Shown here one piece after another: positions 20,623-30,600 of a DNA stretch of 64,000 nt (positions are counted from its first letter, which is position 1; each line of letters begins with the position of its first letter). The translations under genes and the position numbers were made by a program. The DNA comes from Mesomycoplasma bovoculi M165/69 (GTDB taxonomy: Bacteria; Bacillota_I; Bacilli_A; Mycoplasmatales; Metamycoplasmataceae): NCBI RefSeq assembly GCF_000524555.1, contig NZ_CP007154.1, positions 496,001 through 560,000 of the forward strand, in the 5' to 3' direction. The notes below the pieces were generated by a model. The model had not been told where the DNA came from, did not search any database, and saw only the letters and a list, made by a program, of their open reading frames with translations.

Positions 20623-20949
20623 ATGGCAAGTTTTAACTTATCCAAAGCTGAAGAAATCAAAAATAAAATTACAGAATCAAAAGCAGCTATTGTAGTCTTT
20701 TCACAAAAAGGGTGCGGAGCATGTGTGATGTTTGAACCTACTATTGAAGAAGCAGAAAAAAAATTTCCTGCTCTTACAATTATTAAATATAATATTCGTG
20801 AGGACCTTGAATTTGCTAATGAATCTCGTATTCAAGCGACACCTACAACCTTTTTCTATCGTGATGGAAAATTCCTAGCACAAGAAGTTGGTTATTTTAG
20901 AATTGAACGTTTAGAGCAAATTTTAAAAACTCATAAACTAATTGATTAA
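20623..20949 (+). CDS. trxA: Thioredoxin
   Basis: A 108-residue thioredoxin fold with active site CGAC (GCGACVMFEP, residues about 32-35) in place of the usual CGPC, and the cis-proline loop ATPTTFFYRDGK. Pro-to-Ala in the active site is expected to shift the redox potential; that is an inference. The start at 20623 is set by AAAGGAG at 20611-20617; longer in-frame versions reach back into proS and are rejected. It would reduce protein disulfides, possibly also the MsrA domain encoded elsewhere in this window. Confidence 0.9.
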   Translation: MASFNLSKAEEIKNKITESKAAIVVFSQKGCGACVMFEPTIEEAEKKFPALTIIKYNIREDLEFANESRIQATPTTFFYRDGKFLAQEVGYFRIERLEQILKTHKLID

Positions 20950-20972
20950 TAATATAAAAATAAATAAAAAAT

Positions 20973-21001
20973 AAAAAACTCACCTTAAAGGTGAGTTTTT
21001 T
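20973..21001. terminator. Terminator between trxA and yebC
   Basis: Arms AAAAAACTCACC and GGTGAGTTTTTT around a short loop, between convergent genes. Confidence 0.85.
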
Positions 21002-21013
21002 ATAATTGTTTTT

Positions 21014-21739
21014 TTAAACTTTTAAGTTATGATAAACATCTTGAATATCATCATCTTCTAAAAAAGTATCAATTTGGTTTAAAAGTTTTTCAGTTAATTC
21101 TTCTGACAGTTCAACTTCTTCGCTAGCAAAATAACTAATTTCTACTGTTTTAAATTCAGGATTAAATTTTTGCTCAATAGCATTTTTCAAATCTGGAAAA
21201 GTTCTAGGCTCACAATAAATTTCAAATGTTTCATCATTTGCAAGAAAATCATTAGCTCCATTTTCAAGTGCAAACATCATAACTTCATCCTCATTTAAAT
21301 TGGTTTTATCAATTTCAATTAAACCTTTTTGTTCAAAAATATAAGGAATTGCGTTTTGTTTTCCAATTTGTCCATTAGCTCTTCTAAATAAAGCTTGTAA
21401 AGATGAAATTGCACGATTAACATTGTCTGTTAAAATTGTAACAATCAATGTAACACCATGAGCTAAATTTCCAGAATAAATTAATTCCTTAAAATTTGCC
21501 CCATCACTTGCGCCACCTGTTGCTTTTGCAATAGCTTTTTCAATATTTGCTTTAGGCATTGATTTGGCTTTAGCTTTTGCAACAATCATTCTAAGCGCTG
21601 AGTTTGAATTTAAATCTGGCCCACCTTTAGCTGCTGCTACCATAATTTCCTTGGAAAATTTATTAAATATCTTTGCTCTAATTGCATCTTGAGCACCTTT
21701 ACGATGCTTGATATTTGCTCATTTTGAATGTCCTGCCAT
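21014..21739 (-). CDS. yebC: YebC/PmpR family protein
   Basis: 241 residues with the family N-terminus [18 protein letters not shown], then [10 protein letters not shown] and a central region with [14 protein letters not shown]. The true start is 21739, after GAGG; an internal start that skips the conserved N-terminus is rejected. TGA encodes the Trp of HSKWAN. YebC-type proteins have been described as transcription regulators and, more recently, as helpers of translation through difficult proline stretches. The gene directly follows nadE: the nadE stop at 21741-21743 lies 1 nt upstream of this ATG. Confidence 0.93.
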
Positions 21740-21740
21740 T

Positions 21741-22469
21741 TTAAACCTCTAATTTTAATTTTGGTTTTGGTAATTTATTTCTCTTATGTTCACTAATTTT
21801 GTGAAGATATTCAATTCTTTCTTTTTTGGCTTTGCTCAATTTAGATGAGTTTGCTAAAAATAAATCAAATTCCTTATAAGTAAATCCCATTTCATTTTCA
21901 TCACTTTGATTTTCTCAAAGTCCAGCTGAAGGTGCTTTTTGTAAAATTTCTTCATTGACACCTAAAAACTCAGCTAACTGATACACTTGAGATTTAGTTA
22001 AATTCACAATTGGCAACAAGTCTACACCACCGTCACCATACTTAGTGAAATAACCAATGTACATCTCAACAAAATTGTCTGTTCCTAAAACTAAATAATC
22101 ATGTTCTTGAGCTAAAGCATATAATGTTGTCATTCTTAATCTAGGTTGGATATTTGCAATAGCTAAATGATCACTAACATTGAGTGCTTTTGAAAGTTTT
22201 TCAAAAGTTTCTTTTAAACTTACAGTAGTAACTTTAATATCAAACTTTTTAACTAGCTTATTGATATGCTCAACATCAGTGGTCATATCTCTAATTGGCA
22301 TAATAACACCTAAACTATTGTTAGGAAAAGCTTTCTTAGCTAAAACACCAACAAGAGCTGAGTCAATTCCACCTGATAAACCAACAATAACTCCTTTTTT
22401 GTTAGCTTTTTTAACTTGATTTTTAATTCACTTTACTAAATAGTCTGCATATTTTTGAAAATTATTCAT
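21741..22469 (-). CDS. nadE: NH3-dependent NAD synthetase
   Basis: 242 residues. N-type ATP-pyrophosphatase loop VGLSGGIDSALV near residue 29, then LGTDNFVEMYIGYFTKYGDGGVDLLP (split here only for description; it carries the catalytic acidic residues), and a C-terminal PSAGLWENQSDE motif. It makes NAD from nicotinate adenine dinucleotide with ATP and ammonia. It is the short ammonia-using form without a glutaminase domain. No clear ribosome site; TATACT abuts the ATG. Co-transcribed with yebC, whose ATG lies 1 nt past this stop. Confidence 0.93.
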
Positions 22470-22500
22470 AGTATAATTTGGAAACCTAAAAATTTTAAAT

Positions 22501-22530
22501 AAAATAGCCAATTCTAAGTTTGGCTATTTT
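22501..22530 (-). terminator. Terminator of the tRNA-Cys/tRNA-Arg unit
   Basis: Perfect 10-base arms AAAATAGCCA and TGGCTATTTT downstream of the minus-strand tRNA pair and upstream of nadE. T-rich sequence follows on the minus strand. Confidence 0.8.
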
Positions 22531-22549
22531 CTTATGGTACTTTTGTATA

Positions 22550-22626
22550 TGGCGCGCCCGGAAGGAGTCGAACCCTCAACCTCTTGGGCCGTAACCAAAC
22601 ACTCTGTCCAATTGAGCTACGGGCGC
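22550..22626 (-). tRNA. tRNA-Arg (anticodon ACG)
   Basis: 77 nt with encoded CCA. Acceptor arms GCGCCCG/CGGGCGC; anticodon loop TTACGGC with ACG (plus-strand CGT at 22590-22592). By family the A is edited to inosine and reads CGN codons. Confidence 0.95.
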
Positions 22627-22632
22627 ATTTTT

Positions 22633-22706
22633 TGGAGGCACCAACCGGACTCGAACCGGTAATCAGGGTGTTGCAGACCCATGCCTTGCCATTTGGCTAT
22701 GGTGCC
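22633..22706 (-). tRNA. tRNA-Cys (anticodon GCA)
   Basis: 74 nt with encoded CCA and acceptor arms GGCACCA/TGGTGCC. Anticodon GCA lies in TCTGCAACA (plus-strand TGC at 22672-22674). It is the first gene of the two-tRNA transcript. Confidence 0.95.
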
Positions 22707-22719
22707 AAACCAAAAAGAT

Positions 22720-22725
22720 ATTATA
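22720..22725 (-). promoter_or_regulatory. -10 box of the tRNA-Cys/tRNA-Arg unit
   Basis: On the minus strand an extended -10 (TGTTATAAT) lies 13 nt before the mature tRNA-Cys end. The -35 is not clear. Confidence 0.6.
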
Positions 22726-22849
22726 ACATATTTTTTATAAAATTAGTTTTTTTGAAAATATTAAATTATTTTTTTACAGTAAAAATTTTATTCATAACTT
22801 GTAAATGAAAATAAAATAGTAATATTTATGGTAAAATTCTAATTTAATT

Positions 22850-23842
22850 ATGCAAAAAATTACAGTTTTAATACCTTGTTACAACTCAGGAAAATTTCTA
22901 TTAAGACTGCTTACATCTTTAGACAAACAAACCAATAAAGATTTTCACATTATTTTTTTAGATGATTTTTCTAAAGATGCAACTTTATCAATGTTGAAAA
23001 ATTGAACTGCAAAAAATGAAAGCAATTTTTTATCAATTAAAATAATAGAAAATAAGCAAAACAAAGGTATAGCATACAATCGCAATCTCTTAATTGACTC
23101 TTGCGAAACTTCACACTTTATTTTCTTCGATTCAGATGATAAATTATCTCCAAAATGTATTGAGATTTTTTCTCAATATTTAGATAAAGGTCAAGATATG
23201 GTTTTTTCTAAATTTAATTTATTTTTTAGAAATATTCCTTTGATAAATATTTTTTTTAAATATAGAAAAATAAAGAAAAATTTAACTCCCGAACAAATCA
23301 TCAAATCTGGTTTTAATTTTGTTTGAAATATTTTGATTAATAAAGAATTTTATAAAAAAATTGGAGCAAAATTTTTAGAAAATTACAATTGCGAAGACAT
23401 GCTTCTTCCTTTGTTAGTGCTCAAAGCAGGAAAAATTTCTTTTACAAATCAAATTACACATTCATATTTTTTAAATTCCGGTTCTATAAGCAATACAAAA
23501 TCTGTTTTTAATTTAGAATCGCTAAATGCTAATGCTCATTATTTTTATGAATTAGTTATTAAACACAATTTACTTTCAAAGGTTTTAATTCATAATTTAG
23601 ATATATTTTTATTAAAATCTCTATTTTTTATGGTTAGGCCTATTAAAAATAATGAAAAATCCAGAGAAATTTATTTGCAAAGTTGAAAAGAAATAGAAAA
23701 AATAAACAAATTACTTGAAGAGTGAAAAGTTTATGAACGTTTTATGAATTTAAAAACAAATGATTTTCATTTTGTATCTTCATACAAATTAAGTGCAAAG
23801 GTTTTTAAATTTTACACAAAAAATTTATCAAAATTCGTTTAA
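22850..23842 (+). CDS. Family 2 glycosyltransferase
   Basis: A 330-residue GT-A type transferase. N-terminal VLIPCYNSGKFLLRLLTSL and DDFSKDAT, a NKGIAYNRN segment and the metal-binding FFDSDDKLSP are classic for family 2. The C-terminal 130 residues vary. It would move a nucleotide-sugar-derived sugar to a lipid, protein or capsule acceptor at the membrane; the specificity is not readable. An extended -10 (TGGTAAAAT) ends 12 nt before the ATG and there is no ribosome site, so it is probably near-leaderless. galU lies 55 bp downstream, in the same direction, and makes the UDP-glucose such enzymes use. Confidence 0.88.
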
Positions 23843-23897
23843 TTAGTGCGATTAATAGTTAATGCTTTTTAAGTTACGAAGGGTTTGAATTTAAGAT

Positions 23898-24779
23898 ATG
23901 AAAATTCGAAAATGCATTATACCAGCAGCAGGTTGAGGAGCTCGATTTTTGCCTCTTACCAAGATTGTTCACAAGGAATTAGTACCTGTATTAAATAAAC
24001 CAGCAATCGATTATTTGATTCAAGAAGCTTTTGATGCTGGTATTGAAGAAATCTATTTAATTGTTTCACCACGAAAAAATGAAATTATGGATTATTTTCG
24101 CAAATATGATTTACTAGAAGAACAACTTGAAAATAATAAAAAATATGAACTTTTAGATTTGGTTAAACTAACCAATCGTGAAAGTAAAATAAAAGTTATT
24201 TATCAAAATGAACAACTTGGTTTGGGCCATGCTATTAGCATTGCCAAGTCTAAAATTGGCAATGAGCCATTTGCAGTTATTTTAGGTGATGATTTGATTG
24301 ATGGCACTTCACCAGCTATTGGACAACTTATTAACATTTACAACCAAACCCAATCTAATGTAATTGGTGTAGCAAATATAGATATCGAGCAATCAAACAA
24401 ATATGGGATTGTTGCTGCCAAAAATGTAAATGATTTAAACCAATCTATTTTTGAGATTGACTATGCTATTGAAAAACCTGATCCAAAAGAAGCACCTTCA
24501 AATAAAGCAATTATAGGTCGTTATGTTTTCAATCCATCTATCTTTAATTTATTAAAGCATCAAAAAGCGGGTGTTGGTGGTGAAATTCATTTAGTTGATG
24601 TTTTTCCGAAATTAATGGAAACGGAAAAAATTTATGCCGCCCAATTAAAAGGTAATCGATATGATTTAGGCTCTGTTTTAGGCTTTTTGAAGGCTAATAT
24701 TGATTTTGGTCTAAAAGATGCTCAATATAAAAATGAGTTAATAAAATTTATAAAAGAAAAAAACTATGATGAAAATTAA
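23898..24779 (+). CDS. galU: UTP-glucose-1-phosphate uridylyltransferase
   Basis: 293 residues. Nucleotide-binding loop PAAGWGARFLPLTK (the usual Thr after Gly is Ala here), KELVPVLNKPAIDYLIQEA, ILGDDLIDG and KPDPKEAPSNKAIIGRYVF are GalU landmarks. It joins UTP and glucose-1-phosphate into UDP-glucose, the precursor for glycolipids and surface polysaccharide. The TGA in the loop is Trp. The start at 23898 restores the full loop. Its neighbour upstream is a glycosyltransferase. The terminator hairpin overlaps its stop. Confidence 0.93.
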
Positions 24780-24790
24780 TCATAGTTTTT
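24760..24790 (+). terminator. Terminator overlapping the galU stop
   Basis: Arms AAAACTATGAT and ATCATAGTTTT with the galU stop codon in the loop or arm, followed by a long T-rich run. Confidence 0.85.
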
Positions 24791-24820
24791 TCTTTTTTTT
24801 ATGTTTTTAAATTCAAAAAA

Positions 24821-25729
24821 TTATTTAGCAATATCAAATTGTGGTGGCAATTGAGATTCAAATGTGTAAGTTTGACCATTTAAGTGCTCAAATGTTATTC
24901 GAAAAGCATGCAATCTTTGACCAAAATCATCAACTTTTTTACCATAAACTCCATCTCCATAAATTGGAAAACCAATATGTGATAAGTGGACTCTAATTTG
25001 ATGAGTGCGACCTGTTTCTAAACTGCACTCAATTAAGCTAAAATTTTGTTTTTCATAAACAAAATTTTTAATTAATTTAACATTTGTGATTGCATTTTTA
25101 GAGTTAAAGTTTGATACTACTTTTTTAAGAGGATTTTTCTTATCACGAGCTAAAGGCATATCAATACGCATTTTTTTGTGCAAAATAGTTCCGACAGTAA
25201 TTGCTTGATATTCGCGAATAATCTTGTGTTCTTGCAACTGTTTTGCTAAAAAAGTGTGCATTTCATTAGTTTTAGCAATCAAAATTAAACCACTTGTGTC
25301 TTTATCGAGTCGGTGCACAATGCCTGGTCTTAGACTGCCATTAACATCAGATAGTTTATTTTGAAAATGAAAAACTAATGCATTAGCTAATGTTTCATTT
25401 CAATTTCCAACTCCAGGATGTGTCACCAGTCCTGATGGTTTATCCACCACTAAAAGATCATTGTCTTCGTAAACTATGTTAAGTGGAAAATTATATGGAG
25501 AAAGTTCACTTGGAGTTTCTTGCAGTTCAAAACTAAATTCAATAGTTTGGTTTGATTTTATCAATGTTTTTGTTTTATTAACCAGCAAACCATCAACAAA
25601 AACTTTATCACTTTCAATTAACTGCTTTGAAAGTGATCTTGAAATTTGCGCAATGCTAGAAATTAAAACATCAAGGCGTTGTTCTGAACCTTGATGTTTA
25701 AATGTAAATGTTTTATTGTTTACTTGCAT
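24821..25729 (-). CDS. rluD: RluA/RluD-family 23S rRNA pseudouridine synthase
   Basis: 302 residues: an N-terminal S4 RNA-binding domain (about 10-70, QRLDVLISSIAQISRSLSKQ) and an RluA catalytic domain with VVDKPSGLVTHPG and the catalytic-Asp motif HRLDKDTSGL. It converts specific uridines in large-subunit rRNA to pseudouridine; whether it is the RluD, RluC or RluA specificity cannot be told. The frame runs through a TGA (Trp) at 25400. Its start overlaps the end of the Dps-like gene by 17 bp, so the two are coupled. Confidence 0.88.
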
Positions 25730-26147
25730 TAATTTGCCAAAGTTGCTTGTGATAGTATAAAACTAATTCATCTAACAATGGGGTTAATAAAACCAATTGT
25801 GGATTTTGTACTTCATATAAACTCTTAATAAAATCAAGAATTTTTGAAATTTGCTCACTCAAACTACTTCATACTTCTTTTTCTGAGTAAAATTTTGAAG
25901 TTTCTAAAGTAATTAATGAGTTTTTGCGAATTTCATCAAAATCAGTGTTGGCAAACTTACCAAACATTAAGTTTTTTTCAGCAACTTCATCAACAAAATC
26001 AATTGTTTGACTTGCTAATTTATCTGTATATTTATGAACTACTAGAAAATTTGAACCTTGAACATTTCAATGAAAATTTTTAATATTATTGTACAAAACA
26101 AAAAGAGAAGCTTGAAGTTTCTCTATTTTATTAGTTAAAGTTTGCAT
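25713..26147 (-). CDS. Dps/ferritin-like protein
   Basis: 144 residues, all helical in appearance, with the Dps ferroxidase pattern NFHWNVQG near residue 25 followed by HKYTDKLASQTIDFVDEVAEKN, where Dps proteins place their metal ligands (His, Asp, Glu). Dps dodecamers bind iron and protect DNA from peroxide. Sequence divergence is high and I see no DNA-binding Lys-rich tail, so DNA binding is uncertain. Three TGA codons are Trp. It lies between rpmE and the pseudouridine synthase gene in one transcript. Confidence 0.75.
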
Positions 26148-26155
26148 AATCTAAA

Positions 26156-26374
26156 TTATTTTTTGTTTTTAATAGCTTTAGCAGCCATTTTATTGAACCG
26201 TTCAATACGACCAGTAGTTCTTGCAAGTGAGTGATCACCTGTAAATTGTGGGTGACAACCTGAACAAATATCAATTGTAAATTTGTCAATAGTTGTTTTA
26301 AATTCATACTGATTATTGCAAGTTGTACAACTTACTTTTAGTGTATGAGAATTTGGATGAATATTTTTTTGCAT
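26156..26374 (-). CDS. rpmE: 50S ribosomal protein L31
   Basis: 72 residues of the zinc-binding (C+) type: Cys pairs SCTTC near 15-19 and DICSGC near 36-40, then HPQFTGDHS. AAAGGAATTTT precedes the ATG. It is the first gene of a short minus-strand unit with the Dps-like and pseudouridine synthase genes. A zinc-binding L31 next to an iron-binding protein may be coincidence. Confidence 0.95.
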   Translation of the reverse strand: MQKNIHPNSHTLKVSCTTCNNQYEFKTTIDKFTIDICSGCHPQFTGDHSLARTTGRIERFNKMAAKAIKNKK

Positions 26375-26421
26375 AAAATTCCTTTAATTTTAGTTAAATT
26401 AGTTTAAATTATACACTTTTT

Positions 26422-27027
26422 TTAAAATTGTTTTGCCAAACTAATTAATTCAGCCTTATTTTCATCAACAAGCTCTGCAGAAGACTTTTGATTATTTGGA
26501 CTTACTTTGGTCCCTGCCAAAACAAATGGTTTGTTTTCAATTGTTGCTCCTAACCATTTAAAAGTTTGCAAAATAAAATTAGTGTGGTCTCCAAAAGGAT
26601 ACCAACCAAGAGGTGCTCCTTGTGAAGTGATTATTTGAATATTTTTAATGTTTGTAAGTAGACCTGTAATTTTTGCTAATTGTTTATCTAACTTAAAAGT
26701 TTTGTCAGCAACGATTATTGCATCAAAAAAGTTTTTTGTAGTTGCTGAATAATGAAAGTTTGTCATTGAAGTTGAAAAAACAATTTTGTCAGCTTTTTTA
26801 AGTTTTTCAATTCAAAATTCAGATTCAGATTCTTCTCAAAATTTATTATTTACAATATTTCCTTTGTTAAGAGAAACGTTTGCTAATTTATATTTATTTA
26901 AATCAAAAACCTCAATGTTATCATTTGGATTTAATTCAGCATATGATTTTACAAAAAAATCAGTAATTGCTGATGAATATGAGCCTTGCAATTCATTAAC
27001 TGATGACTTGATTACTAAAATGTTCAT
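26422..27027 (-). CDS. FMN-dependent NADH-azoreductase family protein (copy 1)
   Basis: 201 residues of the flavodoxin-like AcpD/AzoR fold: N-terminal ILVIKSSVNELQGSYSS (FMN phosphate site), STSMTNFHYSATTKNFFDAI (isoalloxazine side) and a C-terminal helix. Enzymes of this family reduce quinones and azo compounds with NADH and are thought to guard against electrophile stress. A similar gene lies 17 bp upstream and probably shares the transcript. Confidence 0.85.
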
Positions 27028-27044
27028 AATTTATCCTTTATTTT

Positions 27045-27629
27045 TTAAAAATTATTTGCCAATTTCTCAATTTGTGAATCAAATTTTTTCAACAATTCTT
27101 CTTTAGAATGAAACTCATAACCACGATAAACAACAAGATTTTCATTGATGTTTTGCGCACCTATAAATTTAAAAGTTCCAGCAATAGAATCTTCAATATT
27201 AAATGGTAATAGTTGTTCCTCAGAACTGTGATATGTTGTAATAATTTGAACATTTTTGATGTTATCAACTAGTCCAACAGAACCACCTTGCTTACTATAT
27301 TTATAAGAAAAAGTTTTATCTGCTAAACACACTGCATCAAAAAAGTTTTTTATCTCAGCTGTGTATCCTCAATTTATTATAGGAGTTGAAATAATTATTT
27401 TGTCAACACTTTTTAATAAATTAATCAGCCTATCTGATTCAGTATCAACTCAAAATGTTGCTTTATTATTAGTGTTTAATGAAATATTACTTATTTTTTC
27501 ACTAGTTAAATCTAAATTTATTACTTCTAAACTTGAATCTTTGGCCAACAAAAATTCAATAAATCTCTCAGCTAAAATAGTTGGTTTGGAATGATTATTT
27601 AGCTCAGATTTGATATATAAAATTTTCAT
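27045..27629 (-). CDS. FMN-dependent NADH-azoreductase family protein (copy 2)
   Basis: 194 residues, paralogous to the next gene: ILYIKSELNNHSKPTILAE at the N-terminus, STPIINWGYTAEIKNFFDAV and IQIITTYHS-type segments (here VQIITTYHS). AAGGAG lies before the ATG at 27629. The first Gly/Ser-rich FMN loop differs from copy 1, so cofactor or substrate use may have diverged. Confidence 0.85.
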
Positions 27630-27694
27630 TTTTTTCTTATCTCCTTGTTTTTTTATATAATTATAACTTAAATTCATTTTTGGAAAGGGTAATT

Positions 27695-30600
27695 ATGTTT
27701 AAAATTTTAAAACATATATTTAGCTCGTTTTTGAAAAAAAGAACTATTTTTCTAGGTCTAACGACTCTAATTTTTTTCACAGTTGGAGTCTTTACACTAC
27801 TATCTACAACAACAAGTGCATATAACAAAAAATTAAATGATTATAAAAGAGTATCTGGTCTTCAAGATGCTACGATTAATACTGACTTTAATTTTTTTGG
27901 AAACGCAGCTAACAACGGTTATACAAAACTTCCTAATCAAATTTATGAAATTAAAAACCAAAACAATAATAAAAAACAATTAGTTATTAGTACTAATTTT
28001 GTTTCTTTATCAACTATTGATAAGTCAAAAGCAGCTGAATATGCAAATAAATATATTTTGACTTCAGACTTATTAAATCAATACTATTTAAATAATTTAA
28101 ATAGCAACTCTTTAGATACACTATCTATTAATGTTAAAGAAAAAGCAGTTGCTCCTATTTATCAAAAAACTGGAGACCAATATCAAAAAACTAGTAAAAC
28201 ATATTCAATTGGTCACTCAGAAAATATTACTTTAGATAAAAGCGATTACAAACTTAGTGATGTTATTTTGTATCACAAAGAATCTGATAAATATGTTATT
28301 GATTTTGTAAAAGATTTCGTTATTAATGTTTTAACAAAACAAGCAACATTTAATTCTGAATTGGCTTCCAAATGAATACAATCAAAAATTGGTGTTAAAG
28401 TTGATTCTGATGAAGTTCTCAAATTGCTAGGATTAACTCAAACACAAAATAATGAAACTAAAAAAATAGAAATTACTAATTCTGGCACATCTGGACAGAC
28501 AACATCTGACAACTCACTAAAAATTGCTACAATCACATTAAATGACAGCCAACAAACAATAAGTTTTAGTAAGACAACTTTCAACTTAACTAAAGAGCAA
28601 ACATTAAGCTCTAGTGATTTTTTTACTTTTAAACCTAATCAATCACTAAATCTTGATTCATCTTGAATTAAAAATATAGATTCAAAAATTGAATATATAA
28701 ATCATAGATACGAACTGAACCAAATCAATGATCCAAACAACTTTAGTGGTTTTATTAAACAATACTTAACTCTTTTAAAAGAAAATAATCCCAAAGAGTT
28801 TGATAAAATTGCAAATATTAATTATTGAGAAAAAAGAACTACAACTACTACAAATAATGTAAGTCAGTTTAATTCTTCCAAAGTTTCAATTGAAGATTTA
28901 AATACTCCAATTTATTTATTAGATAAAAATTCAATATCTGCAGAACCAACAACAATTGCAAAAATACAAAAATTAAGTTCTGATGATATTTTAAACTTAA
29001 CAAAAGAACAACTCGATGAACTTTCAAATGCTAATATTAAAGATGCAACTTTTTTAAAAATTAGTGAAGATGTGCATCGTTATGCAAATGCATATTTCTA
29101 TCAACAATTACAACAATACACTCAAACTATTAATGGAAAAGAGCAACCTGCTATTAAAGCAATAGGAACTCGTGAATTTTTAACTTTAGATTTATCACAA
29201 AAAGATAAAAAAGAAGGACAAAAAAATCAAATTATTCAATTCATAAATGCAGGAATTAGTCCTCAATATTTTGATCAAATTAAAAGTTTAAAGGATAATT
29301 CACAAGGAGAAAGTCAAACAATTGACTTGCCTCAACAAGTTGGAAGACTTTATGATGAAACTTTAAAATATGGCAATAAAGCAAATAGCCCACTTTTCCC
29401 AGTTGTAAGTAAAGATAATGACACAAGCATCACAAAAATCCCACCTATTTATGCGGCACAAATTATAAATAACATATTTTCTGGAAATGCAGTTGATCCA
29501 AATTACTTAAATGTAGATGTCTCATTTATAACATACCGTGATTCAAACACAGATCCAACAGTCCAAATTGTAAAAACTCAACAAAAAGCTGTACTTTTAC
29601 AACAAAATGGAACTAATAACATCACACTGGACAAGGCTATTGTTTTAGTAAGTCCAACTCAGTTTGGAGTAATTGAAAAGCAAGGTAATGAATGAATACT
29701 AACTAAAATTTTAGGTGATGTGTTTAATCCAGATTCATCTCAATCTAAAGCCTCTGGAAATAGTGGGGTTGTAGAACTTGCTAAATACTTACAAGAAAAT
29801 AACTATGAAATTAGTGGAAGAATAGGCAAAGATGGTTGGCTAAGATCCAACAATGACTTCTCAAATACCAAAACTGTTCCATTTATTTTTTATGCTCCTG
29901 CTACTGACGTTTTAAATGAAATTCAACAGAAAAAAACTATTAATTTACTATTCAAACAACTTGCAAATTCTATTAATAATTCATCAATTGTAGCTCAAGG
30001 TTTTTTCTTAAAACCTGATGTAGATGCAATCGCTAAAGCTTTTGCAAATTCAGCTCGTGATTTAAATGTTGTTTCTTTCTTTACAGGGTCAAACACTAAT
30101 TACAATGTTTTATACAAATGAGTCTTTAAGTCACTACAACACTTAATTAATGACAACCGACCAACTATTATTAGAGATGTTTTGATTAATTTTGTTGATA
30201 AAATGATTGAAAAAACACAACAACAAAGTAGTGTTCCAACTCAACAAAGTCTTTATTTAGTTAAACAATTGCAATCACTTAGCTCATTTTTAAAAATTTT
30301 TAATGTAAATGTTTTTGATTTATTGTTCAAATCAGCAACACCTGAACAATTATCTAAAGCGATTAAAAATCCAATTGCATTTTTACAAGGAATTAAACAA
30401 ATTATTTATAGCATTGACTTTTCAATGTTTGTTTCCAAAGTTAATCAATGACTAGAAACAGACAAGATTAGTGAAAATAAAGTAAAAATTTTAACAAGTG
30501 CTGATATTTTACAATCATTGCTAAGTTCAATTGATAGTCAAAACTTTAAATCAGGTTTAATTAATATAGTTGATAATATAAATTTTGAAGCTATTATTTC

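Noticed and set aside
22584-22808. Small ORF across the tRNA-Arg/tRNA-Cys genes
   Set aside because: It is a translation of the complement of tRNA genes with no coding support.
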